From positions 7,812,001 through 7,876,000 of the forward strand of contig NZ_JADBEM010000001.1 of NCBI RefSeq assembly GCF_014873875.1: DNA of 64,000 nt, written 5' to 3'. This DNA is from Actinopolymorpha pittospori. Lineage in GTDB: Bacteria; Actinomycetota; Actinomycetes; Propionibacteriales; Actinopolymorphaceae. How positions within the stretch are numbered: position 1 is the first letter of the stretch; each line of letters opens with the position of its first letter. Made by a program: the position numbers and the translations under genes. The notes under the pieces were generated by a model. That model saw nothing but the letters and a program-made list of their open reading frames with translations, was not told the origin of the DNA and searched no databases. Shown piece after piece: positions 34,352 through 43,800 of the stretch.

Positions 34352-35740
34352 ATGGAACCGGCCTCCCGTACCGGTGCGTCCCGCGACGAGCGGGTCGACC
34401 GGGCCAAGGAACTCGCCTCCCACCTCGCCCTCAACCACGTGACGGCCATCGCGTTGACCTGGGTCGACAACGCCGGCATCACCCGGGTCAAGACCGTCCC
34501 GACGATCCGCCTGCCCGACGTCACCGCGTGGGGGGTGGGCATGTCCCCCGTCTTCGACGTCTTCCTGGTGGACGACTCGATCACCACCAGCCCGGATGCG
34601 GGCGGACCTGTCGGTGATCTGCGTCTTTATCCGGACCTGGACCGGCTCACGGTGCTGTCCGCCCATCACGGTTGGGCGTGGGCTCCGGTCGACCGGTTGA
34701 CCCAGGAGGGTGATCCCTATCCGGCCTGTCAGCGGGGCTTCGCGCGCCGGATGGCGGCGGCCGCGACCGAGCGCGGGCTGTCGTTCCAGTTCGCGTTCGA
34801 GGTGGAGTGGTTCGTGGGCGACGACGCCGTGGACGACCCGCTCGGCATCGAGCCCGCCACCACCGGTCCGGCGTACGGCATGAGCCGGATCACCGAGGTC
34901 GCCGACTACGCCCACGAGGTCCTCGAGGCGCTGCAGACCCAGGGCGTTCCGGTGGAGCAGTTCCACCCTGAGTACGCGCCGGGCCAGCTGGAGATCTCCG
35001 TCGCCGCCACAGATCCGGTGGCGGCCGCCGACCGGCTGGTCCTGGTCCGCGAAACGATCCGCGCGGTGTCGCACGCCTTCGGGCTGCGGGCGTCGTTCGC
35101 GCCCATGGTCCAGGCGGGTTCGGTCGGCAACGGACCGCACCTGCACTTCTCCGCGCGTGCGGAGGGGCGCAACCTCTTCGCGGGTGGCGACGGGCCGCAC
35201 GGACTCACCGCACGCGGCCAGTCGATGCTCGCCGAGATTGTCGCCCGAATGCGCGCGCTGTGCGCGATCTCGGCGCCGAGCGTCGCCAGTTACCTGCGCC
35301 TGATGCCGCAGCGGTGGGCGGCGCCGTACCAGTGCTGGGGCCGGGAGAACCGCGAGGCGGGACTGCGACTCGTGACCGGAACCCGAGGTCTCGAGGACGC
35401 CGCGGCGAACGCGGAGATCAAGTGCGTGGACGGCAGCGCGAACCCCTACCTCGTCATCGGTGCCGTCCTCGCCCTCGCGTTGGAGGGCGTCGACGCCGGG
35501 CGGATTCTTCCGCCGGAGGTCACCGTCGACCCGGCGAGTTTGCCGGAGGACCGGCAGCCGCCGCGACTGCCGCTGTCGCTTCCGGAGTCGGTCGCCTGCC
35601 TGGAGGAGGACGAGGTTCTGCGGAACGCACTGGGCGAGGCGCTGTTCGGTGCGTTCGTCGCCGTACGCCGCGGGGAGGCCGCGCTGTTCTCCACCTCCAC
35701 CGCGGAAGAGGTCGTGGCCGCGACCCGCTGGCGGTACTGA
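34352..35740 (+). CDS. Glutamine-synthetase-like protein (FluG-type GS half)
   Basis: A 462-residue member of the GS catalytic superfamily (type I-like or gamma-glutamyl-amine ligase). ATG 34352 has AGGA eight nt upstream. Active-site motifs are FAFEVEWFV (metal Glu), EYAPGQLEISVA (metal Glu), GNGPHLHFSA (His), CWGRENREAGLRLV (Arg/Glu) and NAEIKCVDGSANPYLVIGAV (substrate Arg region replaced by Lys). It is clearly divergent from assimilatory GlnA, so amide formation on another acceptor is likely. Its TGA overlaps the next gene's ATG (TGATG). The following amidohydrolase makes this a split version of the fungal FluG protein, whose domains are in reverse order. Confidence 0.88.
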   Translation: MEPASRTGASRDERVDRAKELASHLALNHVTAIALTWVDNAGITRVKTVPTIRLPDVTAWGVGMSPVFDVFLVDDSITTSPDAGGPVGDLRLYPDLDRLTVLSAHHGWAWAPVDRLTQEGDPYPACQRGFARRMAAAATERGLSFQFAFEVEWFVGDDAVDDPLGIEPATTGPAYGMSRITEVADYAHEVLEALQTQGVPVEQFHPEYAPGQLEISVAATDPVAAADRLVLVRETIRAVSHAFGLRASFAPMVQAGSVGNGPHLHFSARAEGRNLFAGGDGPHGLTARGQSMLAEIVARMRALCAISAPSVASYLRLMPQRWAAPYQCWGRENREAGLRLVTGTRGLEDAAANAEIKCVDGSANPYLVIGAVLALALEGVDAGRILPPEVTVDPASLPEDRQPPRLPLSLPESVACLEEDEVLRNALGEALFGAFVAVRRGEAALFSTSTAEEVVAATRWRY

Positions 35741-36915
35741 TGCGACTCGACCTGCCCCTGGTCGACGCGCACTGCCACACCGTCGTCGCGGACTCCCCCG
35801 ACCGGGCAGCGTTCGAGCTGATGCTGGGCGAGGCGGACCGGCCGGCCCCCGAGGGCGTGTCGTACGCCGACAGCCTGCTGGGGCTCGCTGTCAGACGTTG
35901 GTGCGCTCCGATCCTCGACCTCTCCCCCGGCACGGGACTGGACGACTATCTGGCCCGGCGGGAATCGCTCGGGCCGGAGGAGGTGGGGCGCAGACTGCTC
36001 GGGGCGGCCGGATTGTCCCATCTGCTCGTGGACACTGGCCTGGGGAACGACGCAGGTCGGGCAGGCCCGGGCGAGGGCGGTGGGTTCTGGTCGCTGGCCA
36101 CACTCGCGGCGGCGTCCTCCGCGGACGTTCGGGAGGTCGTACGGCTCGAGTCCGTCGCGGAGCGGCTGGTGGACTCCGGTGTGGACGCGGACGACTTCGC
36201 TCAGGCCTACGTCGAGGCGTTGCGCGCGGCCACCCGTGAAGCGGTCGGGGTGAAGTCGATCCTGGCCTACCGGTACGGCTTCGAGATCGACCTGTCCCGC
36301 CCCTCCTCCGACGAGGTGACGCTCGCCGCCCGAGGTTGGCTCGACTCCCTGCGCAGCCCGGACGCGGCGGCCGACGCCGCTGCCGGAGCGGGGCGTCAGG
36401 TTCGGCTTGACGACCCTGTGCTCCTTCGATTCGTCCTGTGGTGTGGTGTCGACCGCGGCCTTCCGGTCCAGGTCCACACCGGGTTCGGAGACCGCGACCT
36501 CCGCCTCCCCCGCGTCAACCCCGCCCTACTCCAGCCCTTCCTCGAGGCGGTCGAGCCGACCGGCACGCCGATCGTCCTGCTGCACTGCTATCCGTACCAG
36601 CGACAGGCCGGCTGGCTCGCTGCCGTCTACCCGAACGTGTACGTCGACGTCGGCCTCACCGTCTCCCACGTCGGCGCGCGCGCCCAGGCCGTACTGGCGG
36701 AGTTCTGTGAGCTGGCGCCGTTCGGAAAACTGCTCTTCTCCACCGACGCCTACCGGCTGCCGGAGCTGTACGCCGTCGGGGTCGCGCAGTTCCGGCACGC
36801 CTTCGGCGCCCTGTTGTCGACCTGGCGGCACGAAGGCGCCATGTCGGCGAAGGACGCCGAGCGATTCGCTCGCCAGGTCGGATCGGAGAACGCCCGACGG
36901 CTCTACTCCCTGTGA
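35740..36915 (+). CDS. Amidohydrolase (FluG-type N-terminal half)
   Basis: A 391-residue TIM-barrel metal-dependent hydrolase of the Amidohydro_2 group. Predicted metal ligands are LVDAHCHTVV (HxH, residues 9-13), VQVHTGFGD (His), IVLLHCYPYQRQAGWLA (His), and FSTDAYRLPELYAVG (Asp). The middle is helical with a long low-complexity loop (ADAAAGAG). It starts with ATG overlapping the stop of the GS-like gene by one base, so the two are coupled. The pair fits amide/amine metabolism in which the GS-like protein makes, and the hydrolase opens, a gamma-glutamyl or related bond; this is inferred. Confidence 0.85.
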   Translation: MRLDLPLVDAHCHTVVADSPDRAAFELMLGEADRPAPEGVSYADSLLGLAVRRWCAPILDLSPGTGLDDYLARRESLGPEEVGRRLLGAAGLSHLLVDTGLGNDAGRAGPGEGGGFWSLATLAAASSADVREVVRLESVAERLVDSGVDADDFAQAYVEALRAATREAVGVKSILAYRYGFEIDLSRPSSDEVTLAARGWLDSLRSPDAAADAAAGAGRQVRLDDPVLLRFVLWCGVDRGLPVQVHTGFGDRDLRLPRVNPALLQPFLEAVEPTGTPIVLLHCYPYQRQAGWLAAVYPNVYVDVGLTVSHVGARAQAVLAEFCELAPFGKLLFSTDAYRLPELYAVGVAQFRHAFGALLSTWRHEGAMSAKDAERFARQVGSENARRLYSL

Positions 36916-36947
36916 CGCGTACGACTGCTCTGCTGCGACACGGAGCA

Positions 36948-37574
36948 TCATTCATCGATTTGCTGTGAGAAGACGAGCCATTTTCCTCCGCGCCGATGGA
37001 AAATGATCACGGCGTCGGCACTCCCGGTGGGGTAGGACACCACTGTCCTGCCAGTCGCGTCGACTTCCCTACCTCCCACCCCTTCAAGGGCGAAACGCAC
37101 CTCAGCCTTCTCACCTGAGGCGTCGGGCGCCACCGTGAAGTCGCTGATCCTGAAGGTGGGAACGGGGATCACCGTGCGCTTCTCCTCCTCGAGCTCTTGA
37201 ATGTCACTCACATAACCGCCGCCCGCAACGGTCCCCGGGACTGTCACAGACTTGATCAGGTCGGCGTCCATCACTCGGTAAGCCTCGGTGACAGCCGAGT
37301 AGAAGCCGAGCGTGGCCTTGTACAGCTGGTCCTCACGCGAGCCTGGCGGGAAGGTGAACGCATCAGCGGGACTCGGCGTCGGTGTTGGTGTGGGTGTTGG
37401 TGTTGGTGTTGGTCTCACTGCGGGAGAGTAGGTGTCGGTCGAAGCCCTGGGTTCTACTATCGACGCGGATTCGGCATTCGCACCACACGCCGCGATCGAA
37501 ACCGTGGCCAACGCCATGACGGCAACCATGACCAACCAGTGCCGCCGCGTCGACGCGGCATCTCGGCCGCGCAT
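36948..37574 (-). CDS. Lipoprotein with PT-repeat linker (paralogue A')
   Basis: A 208-residue lipoprotein. The signal peptide has a basic start and ends in VSIAAC (Cys at about residue 30). A (PT)n linker of about 14 residues (about 55-68) leads to a compact domain with FPPGSREDQLYKATLGFYSAVTEAYRVMD, then a beta-rich half ending GGKWLVFSQQIDE. ATG 37574 has GGAGA five nt upstream. It is clearly paralogous to the lipoprotein at 38447-39094 through the FPPGS.EDQLYKAT..FY.A motif and the ISDF/GGREVDA.G....Y segments. Function unknown. The (PT)n DNA is a GT-rich repeat near 37379-37415 on the plus strand. Confidence 0.8.
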   Translation of the reverse strand: MRGRDAASTRRHWLVMVAVMALATVSIAACGANAESASIVEPRASTDTYSPAVRPTPTPTPTPTPTPSPADAFTFPPGSREDQLYKATLGFYSAVTEAYRVMDADLIKSVTVPGTVAGGGYVSDIQELEEEKRTVIPVPTFRISDFTVAPDASGEKAEVRFALEGVGGREVDATGRTVVSYPTGSADAVIIFHRRGGKWLVFSQQIDE

Positions 37575-37611
37575 AGTTCTCCAAGGTCGCGTTCAACGTG
37601 ACCAAGCCAAG

Positions 37612-38441
37612 TCAGCGGCCCAGAACGGGTCCAGATTCGACAACCTGCAGATCCAGACGTTGCGGGCCCTGAGTAGCGGGATTCTCGATGTCATAGGGTC
37701 CAAAGCCGCCTACTCGGAATCGTCCCCACCAGGTCGTGGTCAACTCGACGACGCGAGGCCCGGCCGTCTCGTAGGTGTAGGCCACCTGTGGGTTCGGATC
37801 GTCGTACTTGCTTCCCGGGACGTCGAAGTTTCTCTTCACGCCGGGCTCGAACGTCCACTCCCACTCACCCTCAGCGGTAAGGATCACCTCAGTGTCAAAG
37901 ACCCGCACGGACGTCGCCGGCATCCGTTGCGGTTGACCGGAGTCGAAGTACGTCGGCAGATCGACCAGTGTCTTCCCGTTGACCGGCTGCAGCGAGGCTC
38001 GCTGTTTCGGAACCCACACCTCCCAGTCTCGACGCAACTCCTCCCCTATGTCTGCCGTCGTGACCACGTCGCTGTCGTCACCGATGCAGACCAATTCCGC
38101 GCAATCCCCAGCCGGTTCCAGTGCGACGCAGGTAAACATCGTAGTAATAGCGCACAGTACCGTCGTCCGACGTTTCACAGCGTAAGGCCATCCGACATGT
38201 AGCCTTCCCACCGATTTCACAGGCCGGGCTTATGCGCCATTCGCAGTCCACGCAGGACGAGCCAGCACCGGAGTCGATCACTGACCCGTCCTTCGTGAAT
38301 ATCGCCGCCTGACCCGTGAAGCGGTTCCGGGTCACCCGTGGGAGGATCAGGTAGAGGTGATGGCGGGGTCGGATTGCATCCAAGGCACGCCCATGCAGCG
38401 GGCGAAGAGACTGTGCCACAGACAAGAACTATTGCAATCAT
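37612..38441 (-). pseudogene. Secreted protein gene broken by two frameshifts
   Basis: A secreted protein is readable only if two frameshifts are corrected. In the first frame ATG 38441 opens a signal peptide (MIAIVLVCGTVSSPAAWACLG) and a Pro-rich linker. The second frame continues with TKDGSVIDSGAGSSCVDCEW and a Cys-containing domain, up to YYYDVYLRRTGTGW. The third frame continues as DCAELVCIGDDSDVV and runs to a stop at 37612. Both shifts go the same way, and the span of 830 nt is two bases over a multiple of three, as two single-base insertions would give. The second lies at a GGGG run near 38108. The intact protein would have about 275 residues. Function unknown. Confidence 0.7.
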
Positions 38442-38446
38442 CAAGA

Positions 38447-39094
38447 TTAGTTGCTTGATTCTCCTACGGCCTGGCCAACAATTAGCCACTGACCGTCCTT
38501 CCCCGTGAACGTGATCCACGCATCCCTCCATGTCTCTGCCTCGTACGTTTCAACAGCTTTTCCGTTCGCATCGACTTCGCGGCCGCCTGAGATAGACAGA
38601 GTGAATTCGACGCGTCGGGTATTGCCATTCGATCCATCAAGCTTGACTCTGAAGTTCGTGACCTGGTACTCGCCGAGGCCTTCGAAATGGTGTCCCTGTG
38701 ACCTAACCTTCTCGACATAGCTGGTATAACTGCTGGCGGCGTTGGATCCAGGCACCAGGTGATCTGCGACAGGCTCGGTGTCTAGCGTCCGATAGGACTG
38801 GTTGATAGCGGCGTAGAAGTTGACCGTGGCCTTGTAGAGCTGGTCCTCCAGCGAGCCCGGCGGGAAGGTCGATGTCGGTGCGCCTGTCGGGGTCGGGGTC
38901 GGCGTGAGTGCGGGCGTGGGCGTGGGTGTGGGTGTAGGCGACGGGGAAGCGCTACTCGGCGAAGCGGTCGACTCCACCAACGGCGGAGGCTCCGCGTTCT
39001 GGGTGCAGGCAGGGACCACCATCACAGCGACCGCGGCAGTAGCGGCCAGAACGAGACGACGCCGCCGAACCGGCGCAACACGCACATTCCTCAT
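38447..39094 (-). CDS. Lipoprotein with PT-repeat linker (paralogue A)
   Basis: A 215-residue lipoprotein like its neighbour at 36948-37574. A basic N-terminus (VRRRRLV) and hydrophobic helix end in the lipobox VMVVPAC. The linker is Pro/Thr/Ser-rich with PTPTPTPTPALTPTPTPTG. The domain has FPPGSLEDQLYKATVNFYAAINQSYRTLD, VTNFRVKLDGSNGN, GGREVDANGKAVETY and GQWLIVGQAVGESSN. ATG 39094 is my choice; ATG 39103 three codons upstream is possible, and the frame extends to 39289 without good support. The stop is 5 bp before the start of the broken secreted-protein gene, so the two were an operon. Confidence 0.8.
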   Translation of the reverse strand: MRNVRVAPVRRRRLVLAATAAVAVMVVPACTQNAEPPPLVESTASPSSASPSPTPTPTPTPALTPTPTPTGAPTSTFPPGSLEDQLYKATVNFYAAINQSYRTLDTEPVADHLVPGSNAASSYTSYVEKVRSQGHHFEGLGEYQVTNFRVKLDGSNGNTRRVEFTLSISGGREVDANGKAVETYEAETWRDAWITFTGKDGQWLIVGQAVGESSN

Positions 39095-39293
39095 AGTTCG
39101 CATACGGTAGCGAAGGAGTCGCTCCCCGGGTCTGATCAATCCACAGGGTGGCCGACGGATACGCGTCCGGCGGCCGTTGACGGCCAGTTCCGGGCATGCG
39201 GACGGCTGATGCCGGCGACGCGATGAGGCGCCGCAGGAGGCGGGCACCGCAGGGCGACCGCAAGCTCCGCTTTCTCGGCCCCAGAACACGCCA

Positions 39294-39333
39294 AAGGGCC
39301 CCTGGCGCGGTGTCTGCCGTGCCAGGGGCCCTT
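39294..39333 (-). terminator. gltD terminator hairpin
   Basis: A perfect 13-bp stem (39294-39306 and 39321-39333) lies just after the gltD stop. Its 14-nt loop can form a smaller inner stem. A short T-run follows on the minus strand. Confidence 0.85.
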
Positions 39334-39351
39334 CGAGTCGCTGCTACCTGC

Positions 39352-40836
39352 TCACACCACGAGCGGTCGCTCGGTCGGGAGGATCGGCGAGGGCAGCGCG
39401 GTCCGCCCGTCGCGGAGCCACGCGTCGACGCCGGCCGCGCAGGCCCGTCCTTCCGCGATGGCCCAGACGATCAGTGACTGGCCGCGTCCCGCGTCACCGG
39501 CGACGAAGACACCTTCGACGTTCGTGGCGTAGGACGCGTCGCGCTTGATGTTGCCGCGCTCGTCCAACTCCACGCCGAGCTGTTCCAGAAGCCCGCCGGG
39601 TTCGGGCCCGACGAACCCCATCGCGAACAGCACCAGGTCGGCCGGGATCTCCACCTCGGTGTCAGGGACGGGCTCGAACCTGCCGTCCTTGAAGATCACC
39701 TCGACGAGCTTCAGGGCCCGCACGTGTCCCTGCTCGTCTCCGAGGAACTCCGTGGTGGAGACGGCGTACTTCCGCTCGCCGCCCTCCTCGTGCGCGCTCG
39801 AGACGCGGAACAGCATCGGGTACGTCGGCCACGGCTGGTGCAGCGGCCGGCTCTCCGTTGGCTGCGGCATGATCTCCAGCTGGACGACACTGGCCGCACC
39901 CTGCCGGTGCGCCGTACCCAGGCAGTCGGCCCCGGTGTCGCCACCGCCGATGATGACGACATGCTTGCCCCCGGCGGTGATCTGCCCCGGCACCTCCTCA
40001 CCGTGAGCGGTCCGGTTGGCCTGCGGGAGGTAGTCCATCGCCTGGTGGATCCCGGCCAGCTCGCGCCCCGGCATCTTCAGGTCACGCGGGATGGTCGAAC
40101 CCGTGGCCAGCACGACCGCGTCGTAGCGGGCCCGCAGGTCATGCCCCGTCACCTCGACGCCGACGTTGACGCCGGCGCGGAAGATGGTCCCTTCGCGCGA
40201 CATCTGGTCGAGTCGGCGGTCGAGGATCCGCTTCTCCATCTTGAACTCGGGAATGCCGTAGCGCAGCAGGCCACCGATCTTGTCCGCGCGCTCGTAGACC
40301 GCGACGGTGTGCCCGGCCCGGGTGAGCTGCTGGGCGGCGGCGAGTCCGGACGGGCCCGAGCCGACGACGGCGATCCGGTGACCGGTCAGCCAGTCCGGCG
40401 GCTGGGGCCGGACCCAACCCTCCGACCAGGCGCGGTCGATGATCGAGACCTCGACGTTCTTGATCGTGACCGCTCCGCCGGAGACGTTCTCGTTGATCGC
40501 GAGGACGCAGGCGGTCTCACACGGCGCCGGACAGAGCCGCCCGGTGAACTCCGGGAAGTTGTTCGTCGCGTGCAGTCGTTCGATCGCGGCGCGCCAGTCG
40601 TCGCGCCACACCAGGTCGTTCCACTCCGGGATGAGGTTGCCGAGCGGGCAACCCTGGTGGCAGAACGGGATGCCGCAGTCCATGCATCGTCCGGCCTGCT
40701 TGGTGATGATGGGCAGCAGAGCGCGTCCGATGCCGTCGCCTGGGTAGACCTCGCTCCAGTCGCCCAGGCGCTCTTCGACGGGGCGACGCTGCGCACCCTC
40801 GCGCGGCGTGGTCAGGAAGCCCTTCGGGTCAGCCAT
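39352..40836 (-). CDS. gltD: Glutamate synthase small subunit
   Basis: The 494-residue NADPH-oxidising beta subunit of glutamate synthase. It passes electrons from NADPH through FAD and iron-sulfur clusters to GltB. Cluster-binding cysteines are in CMDCGIPFCHQGCPLGN and CPAPCETACVL (N-terminal domain). The FAD site is VGSGPSGLAAAQQL (about 150-163) and the NADPH site IIGGGDTGADCLG (about 287-299). The C-terminal GDAGRGQSLIVWAIAEG completes the FAD site. ATG 40836 overlaps the gltB stop by 8 bp, so GltB and GltD are translationally coupled. Confidence 0.97.
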   Translation of the reverse strand: MADPKGFLTTPREGAQRRPVEERLGDWSEVYPGDGIGRALLPIITKQAGRCMDCGIPFCHQGCPLGNLIPEWNDLVWRDDWRAAIERLHATNNFPEFTGRLCPAPCETACVLAINENVSGGAVTIKNVEVSIIDRAWSEGWVRPQPPDWLTGHRIAVVGSGPSGLAAAQQLTRAGHTVAVYERADKIGGLLRYGIPEFKMEKRILDRRLDQMSREGTIFRAGVNVGVEVTGHDLRARYDAVVLATGSTIPRDLKMPGRELAGIHQAMDYLPQANRTAHGEEVPGQITAGGKHVVIIGGGDTGADCLGTAHRQGAASVVQLEIMPQPTESRPLHQPWPTYPMLFRVSSAHEEGGERKYAVSTTEFLGDEQGHVRALKLVEVIFKDGRFEPVPDTEVEIPADLVLFAMGFVGPEPGGLLEQLGVELDERGNIKRDASYATNVEGVFVAGDAGRGQSLIVWAIAEGRACAAGVDAWLRDGRTALPSPILPTERPLVV

Positions 40837-43800
40837 GTGCGGCCTCCATGATCGCGTCGTCGACATCACGCCCGTCGGCCATGGCACGGGCCCGGGCCTT
40901 GAGGACGCGTTTGTAGTCAGTCGGCATGACCTTCACGAACCGTTCGAGCGCGGCGTTCCAGTCGGCCAGCAGTGCCTCGGCGACCGAGGATCCGGTCTCC
41001 TCGACATGCGCGGTCACCAGTGTGTGCAGGAGAGTGCGGTCCTCCTCGGTGAGCGGCTCGAGCTCGACCATCTCCTTGTTGATCCGGCGCTCGTCGGCGT
41101 CGAGGAGGAAGGCGATCCCGCCCGACATCCCGGCCGCGAAGTTGCGGCCGGTCGCGCCGAGGACGACGACCGTCCCGCCGGTCATGTACTCGCATCCGTG
41201 GTCGCCGACACCCTCGACGACCGCGCTCACGCCGGAGTTACGGACGCAGAACCGCTCACCCACCTTGCCGCGGATGAACAGGTGCCCGCTCGTGGCGCCG
41301 TAGGCGATCACGTTGCCGGCGATGATGTTGTCCTCGGCCACCAGCGTCGCCGAGCGGTCGGGGCGTACGACGATCCGCCCGCCCGACAGCCCCTTGGCGA
41401 GGTAGTCGTTGGCGTCGCCCTCCAGCCGCAACGTGATCCCGCGCGGCAGGAACGCGCCCATGGACTGGCCGGCCGAACCCATCAGGGTCAGGTCGATCGT
41501 CCCGTCGGGCAGGCCCTGTCCGCCGTACCGCTTGGTCAGCTCGTGGCCGAGCATCGTCCCCACGGTGCGGTTGACGTTGCGGATCGGCAGCTGTGCGCGG
41601 ACCGGCTCCTGCTTGTCCAGGGCGTCCCGAGCCAGTTCGATCAGGTGGTTGTCGAGTGCCTTCTGCAGACCGTGGTCCTGCGTCGTCACGCTACGCCGGG
41701 CCACGTCGTCGGGCAGGTCGGGAACCATGAGGATCGGGCTGAGGTCCAGCCCGGCGGCCTTCCAGTGCTCGACGGCATCGGTGACGTCCAGCATCTCGGC
41801 GTGCCCGATCGCTTCCTCGATGCTCGCGAACCCCAGTTCGGCGAGGTACTCGCGCACCTCCTGGGCGATGTACTCGAAGAAGGTGACGACGAACTCCGGC
41901 TTGCCGCTGAACCGCTTGCGCAGCTCGGGGTTCTGCGTGGCGACACCCACCGGACAGGTGTCCAGGTGGCAGACGCGCATCATCACGCAGCCGGACACCA
42001 CGAGCGGAGCGGTCGCGAAACCGAACTCCTCCGCGCCGAGCAGGGCCGCGATCACGACGTCGCGGCCCGTCTTGAGCTGCCCGTCGGCCTGGACGACGAT
42101 CCGGTCGCGCAGACCGTTGAGCAGCAGCGTCTGCTGGGTCTCGGCGAGGCCGAGCTCCCACGGAGCGCCCGCGTGCTTCAGCGAGGTCAGCGGAGCCGCG
42201 CCGGTGCCTCCGTCGTGGCCCGAGATGAGGACCACGTCGGCGTGCGCCTTCGACACCCCGGCTGCCACCGTGCCGACCCCGACCTCCGCGACCAGCTTCA
42301 CGTGGACACGCGAAGCGGGGTTGGAGTTCTTCAGGTCGTGGATGAGCTGCGCGAGGTCCTCGATGGAGTAGATGTCGTGGTGCGGCGGCGGTGAGATCAG
42401 CCCGACGCCCGGCGTGGAGTGCCGGGTCCGCGCGATCCACGGGTAGACCTTGTTGCCGGGAAGCTGGCCACCCTCACCGGGCTTGGCACCCTGCGCCATC
42501 TTGATCTGCAGGTCGGTGGCGTGCGTGAGGTACTCCGACGTCACACCGAACCGCCCGCTCGCGACCTGCTTGATCGCACTGCGGCGCTCGGGGTCGTAGA
42601 GCCGGTCGGAGTCCTCGCCGCCCTCGCCGGTGTTGGACCGCGCACCCAGCCGGTTCATCGCGATGGCGAGCGTCTCGTGCGCTTCCGCCGAGATGGAGCC
42701 GTACGACATGGCACCTGTCGAGAAGCGCTTGACGATGCTCTCGACCGGCTCGACGTCCTCGATCGGAATCGGGGGACGCTGGCCGTGCTTCATGGTGAAC
42801 AGGCCACGCAGGGTCATCAGCCGCTTCGACTGTTGGTCGACCCGGTCGGTGTACTGCTTGAAGATGTCGTAGCGCTGGCCCCGGGTGGAGTGCTGCAGCC
42901 GGAAGACGGTCTCGGGGTCGAACAGGTGCGGCTCACCCTCGCGCCGCCACTGGTACTCGCCCCCGATCGGCAGCCTGCGGTGCGCCGGCGCGATGCCGTC
43001 TCGCGGGTATGCCGTCTCGTGCCGGCGGCGAACCTCCGCGGCGATGACGTTGAGGCCGACACCGCCGAGCCGCGACGTCGTACCCGCGAAGTACTTGTCA
43101 ATGACGTCTTGCCCGAGGCCGACCGCTTCGAAGATCTGCGCGCCGGTGTAGGAGGCGACGGTGGAGACGCCCATCTTGCTCATGACCTTGAGGACGCCCT
43201 TGCCGAGCGCCTTGACCAACTGGCGTACGGCCTTCTCAGGCTCGATCCCCTCGAGGAAGATGCCCTCGCGGGCGAGGTCCTCGACGCTCTCCATCGCCAA
43301 GTACGGGTTGACGGCAGCCGCGCCGTACCCGATCAGCAGGGCGACGTGGTGCACCTCGCGAACGTCGCCGGCCTCGACCACGAGCCCCACCTGCGAGCGG
43401 ATCTTCTCCCGGATCAGGTGGTGGTGGACCGCACCGGTGAGCAGTAGCGACGGGATCGGCGCGAGCTCGGCGTTGGAGTGGCGGTCGGAGAGCACGATGA
43501 TGCGCGCTCCCTCGGCGATCGCCGCCGACACCTCCGCGCAGATCTCGTCGAGCCGGCGGGCGAGCTCGGGGCCGCCACCGTCGACGCGGTAGAGCCCCTG
43601 GACCGAGTGCGTCGCGTAACCGGGGAAGTCACCGTCGCGGTTGACGTGCTGGATCTTCGCCAGCTCGTCGTTGTCGAGCACGGGGAACGGCAGCACGATC
43701 TGTCGACACGACGCCGCACCCGGCTCCAGCAGGTTTCCCTCCGGGCCGATGGTCCCGGCCAGCGAGGTGACGAGCTCCTCGCGGATGGCGTCCAGCGGTG

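Noticed and set aside
38217..38531. A separate 104-residue secreted protein
   Set aside because: Its signal peptide and linker are the first part of the frameshifted gene at 37612-38441, so it is not a gene of its own.
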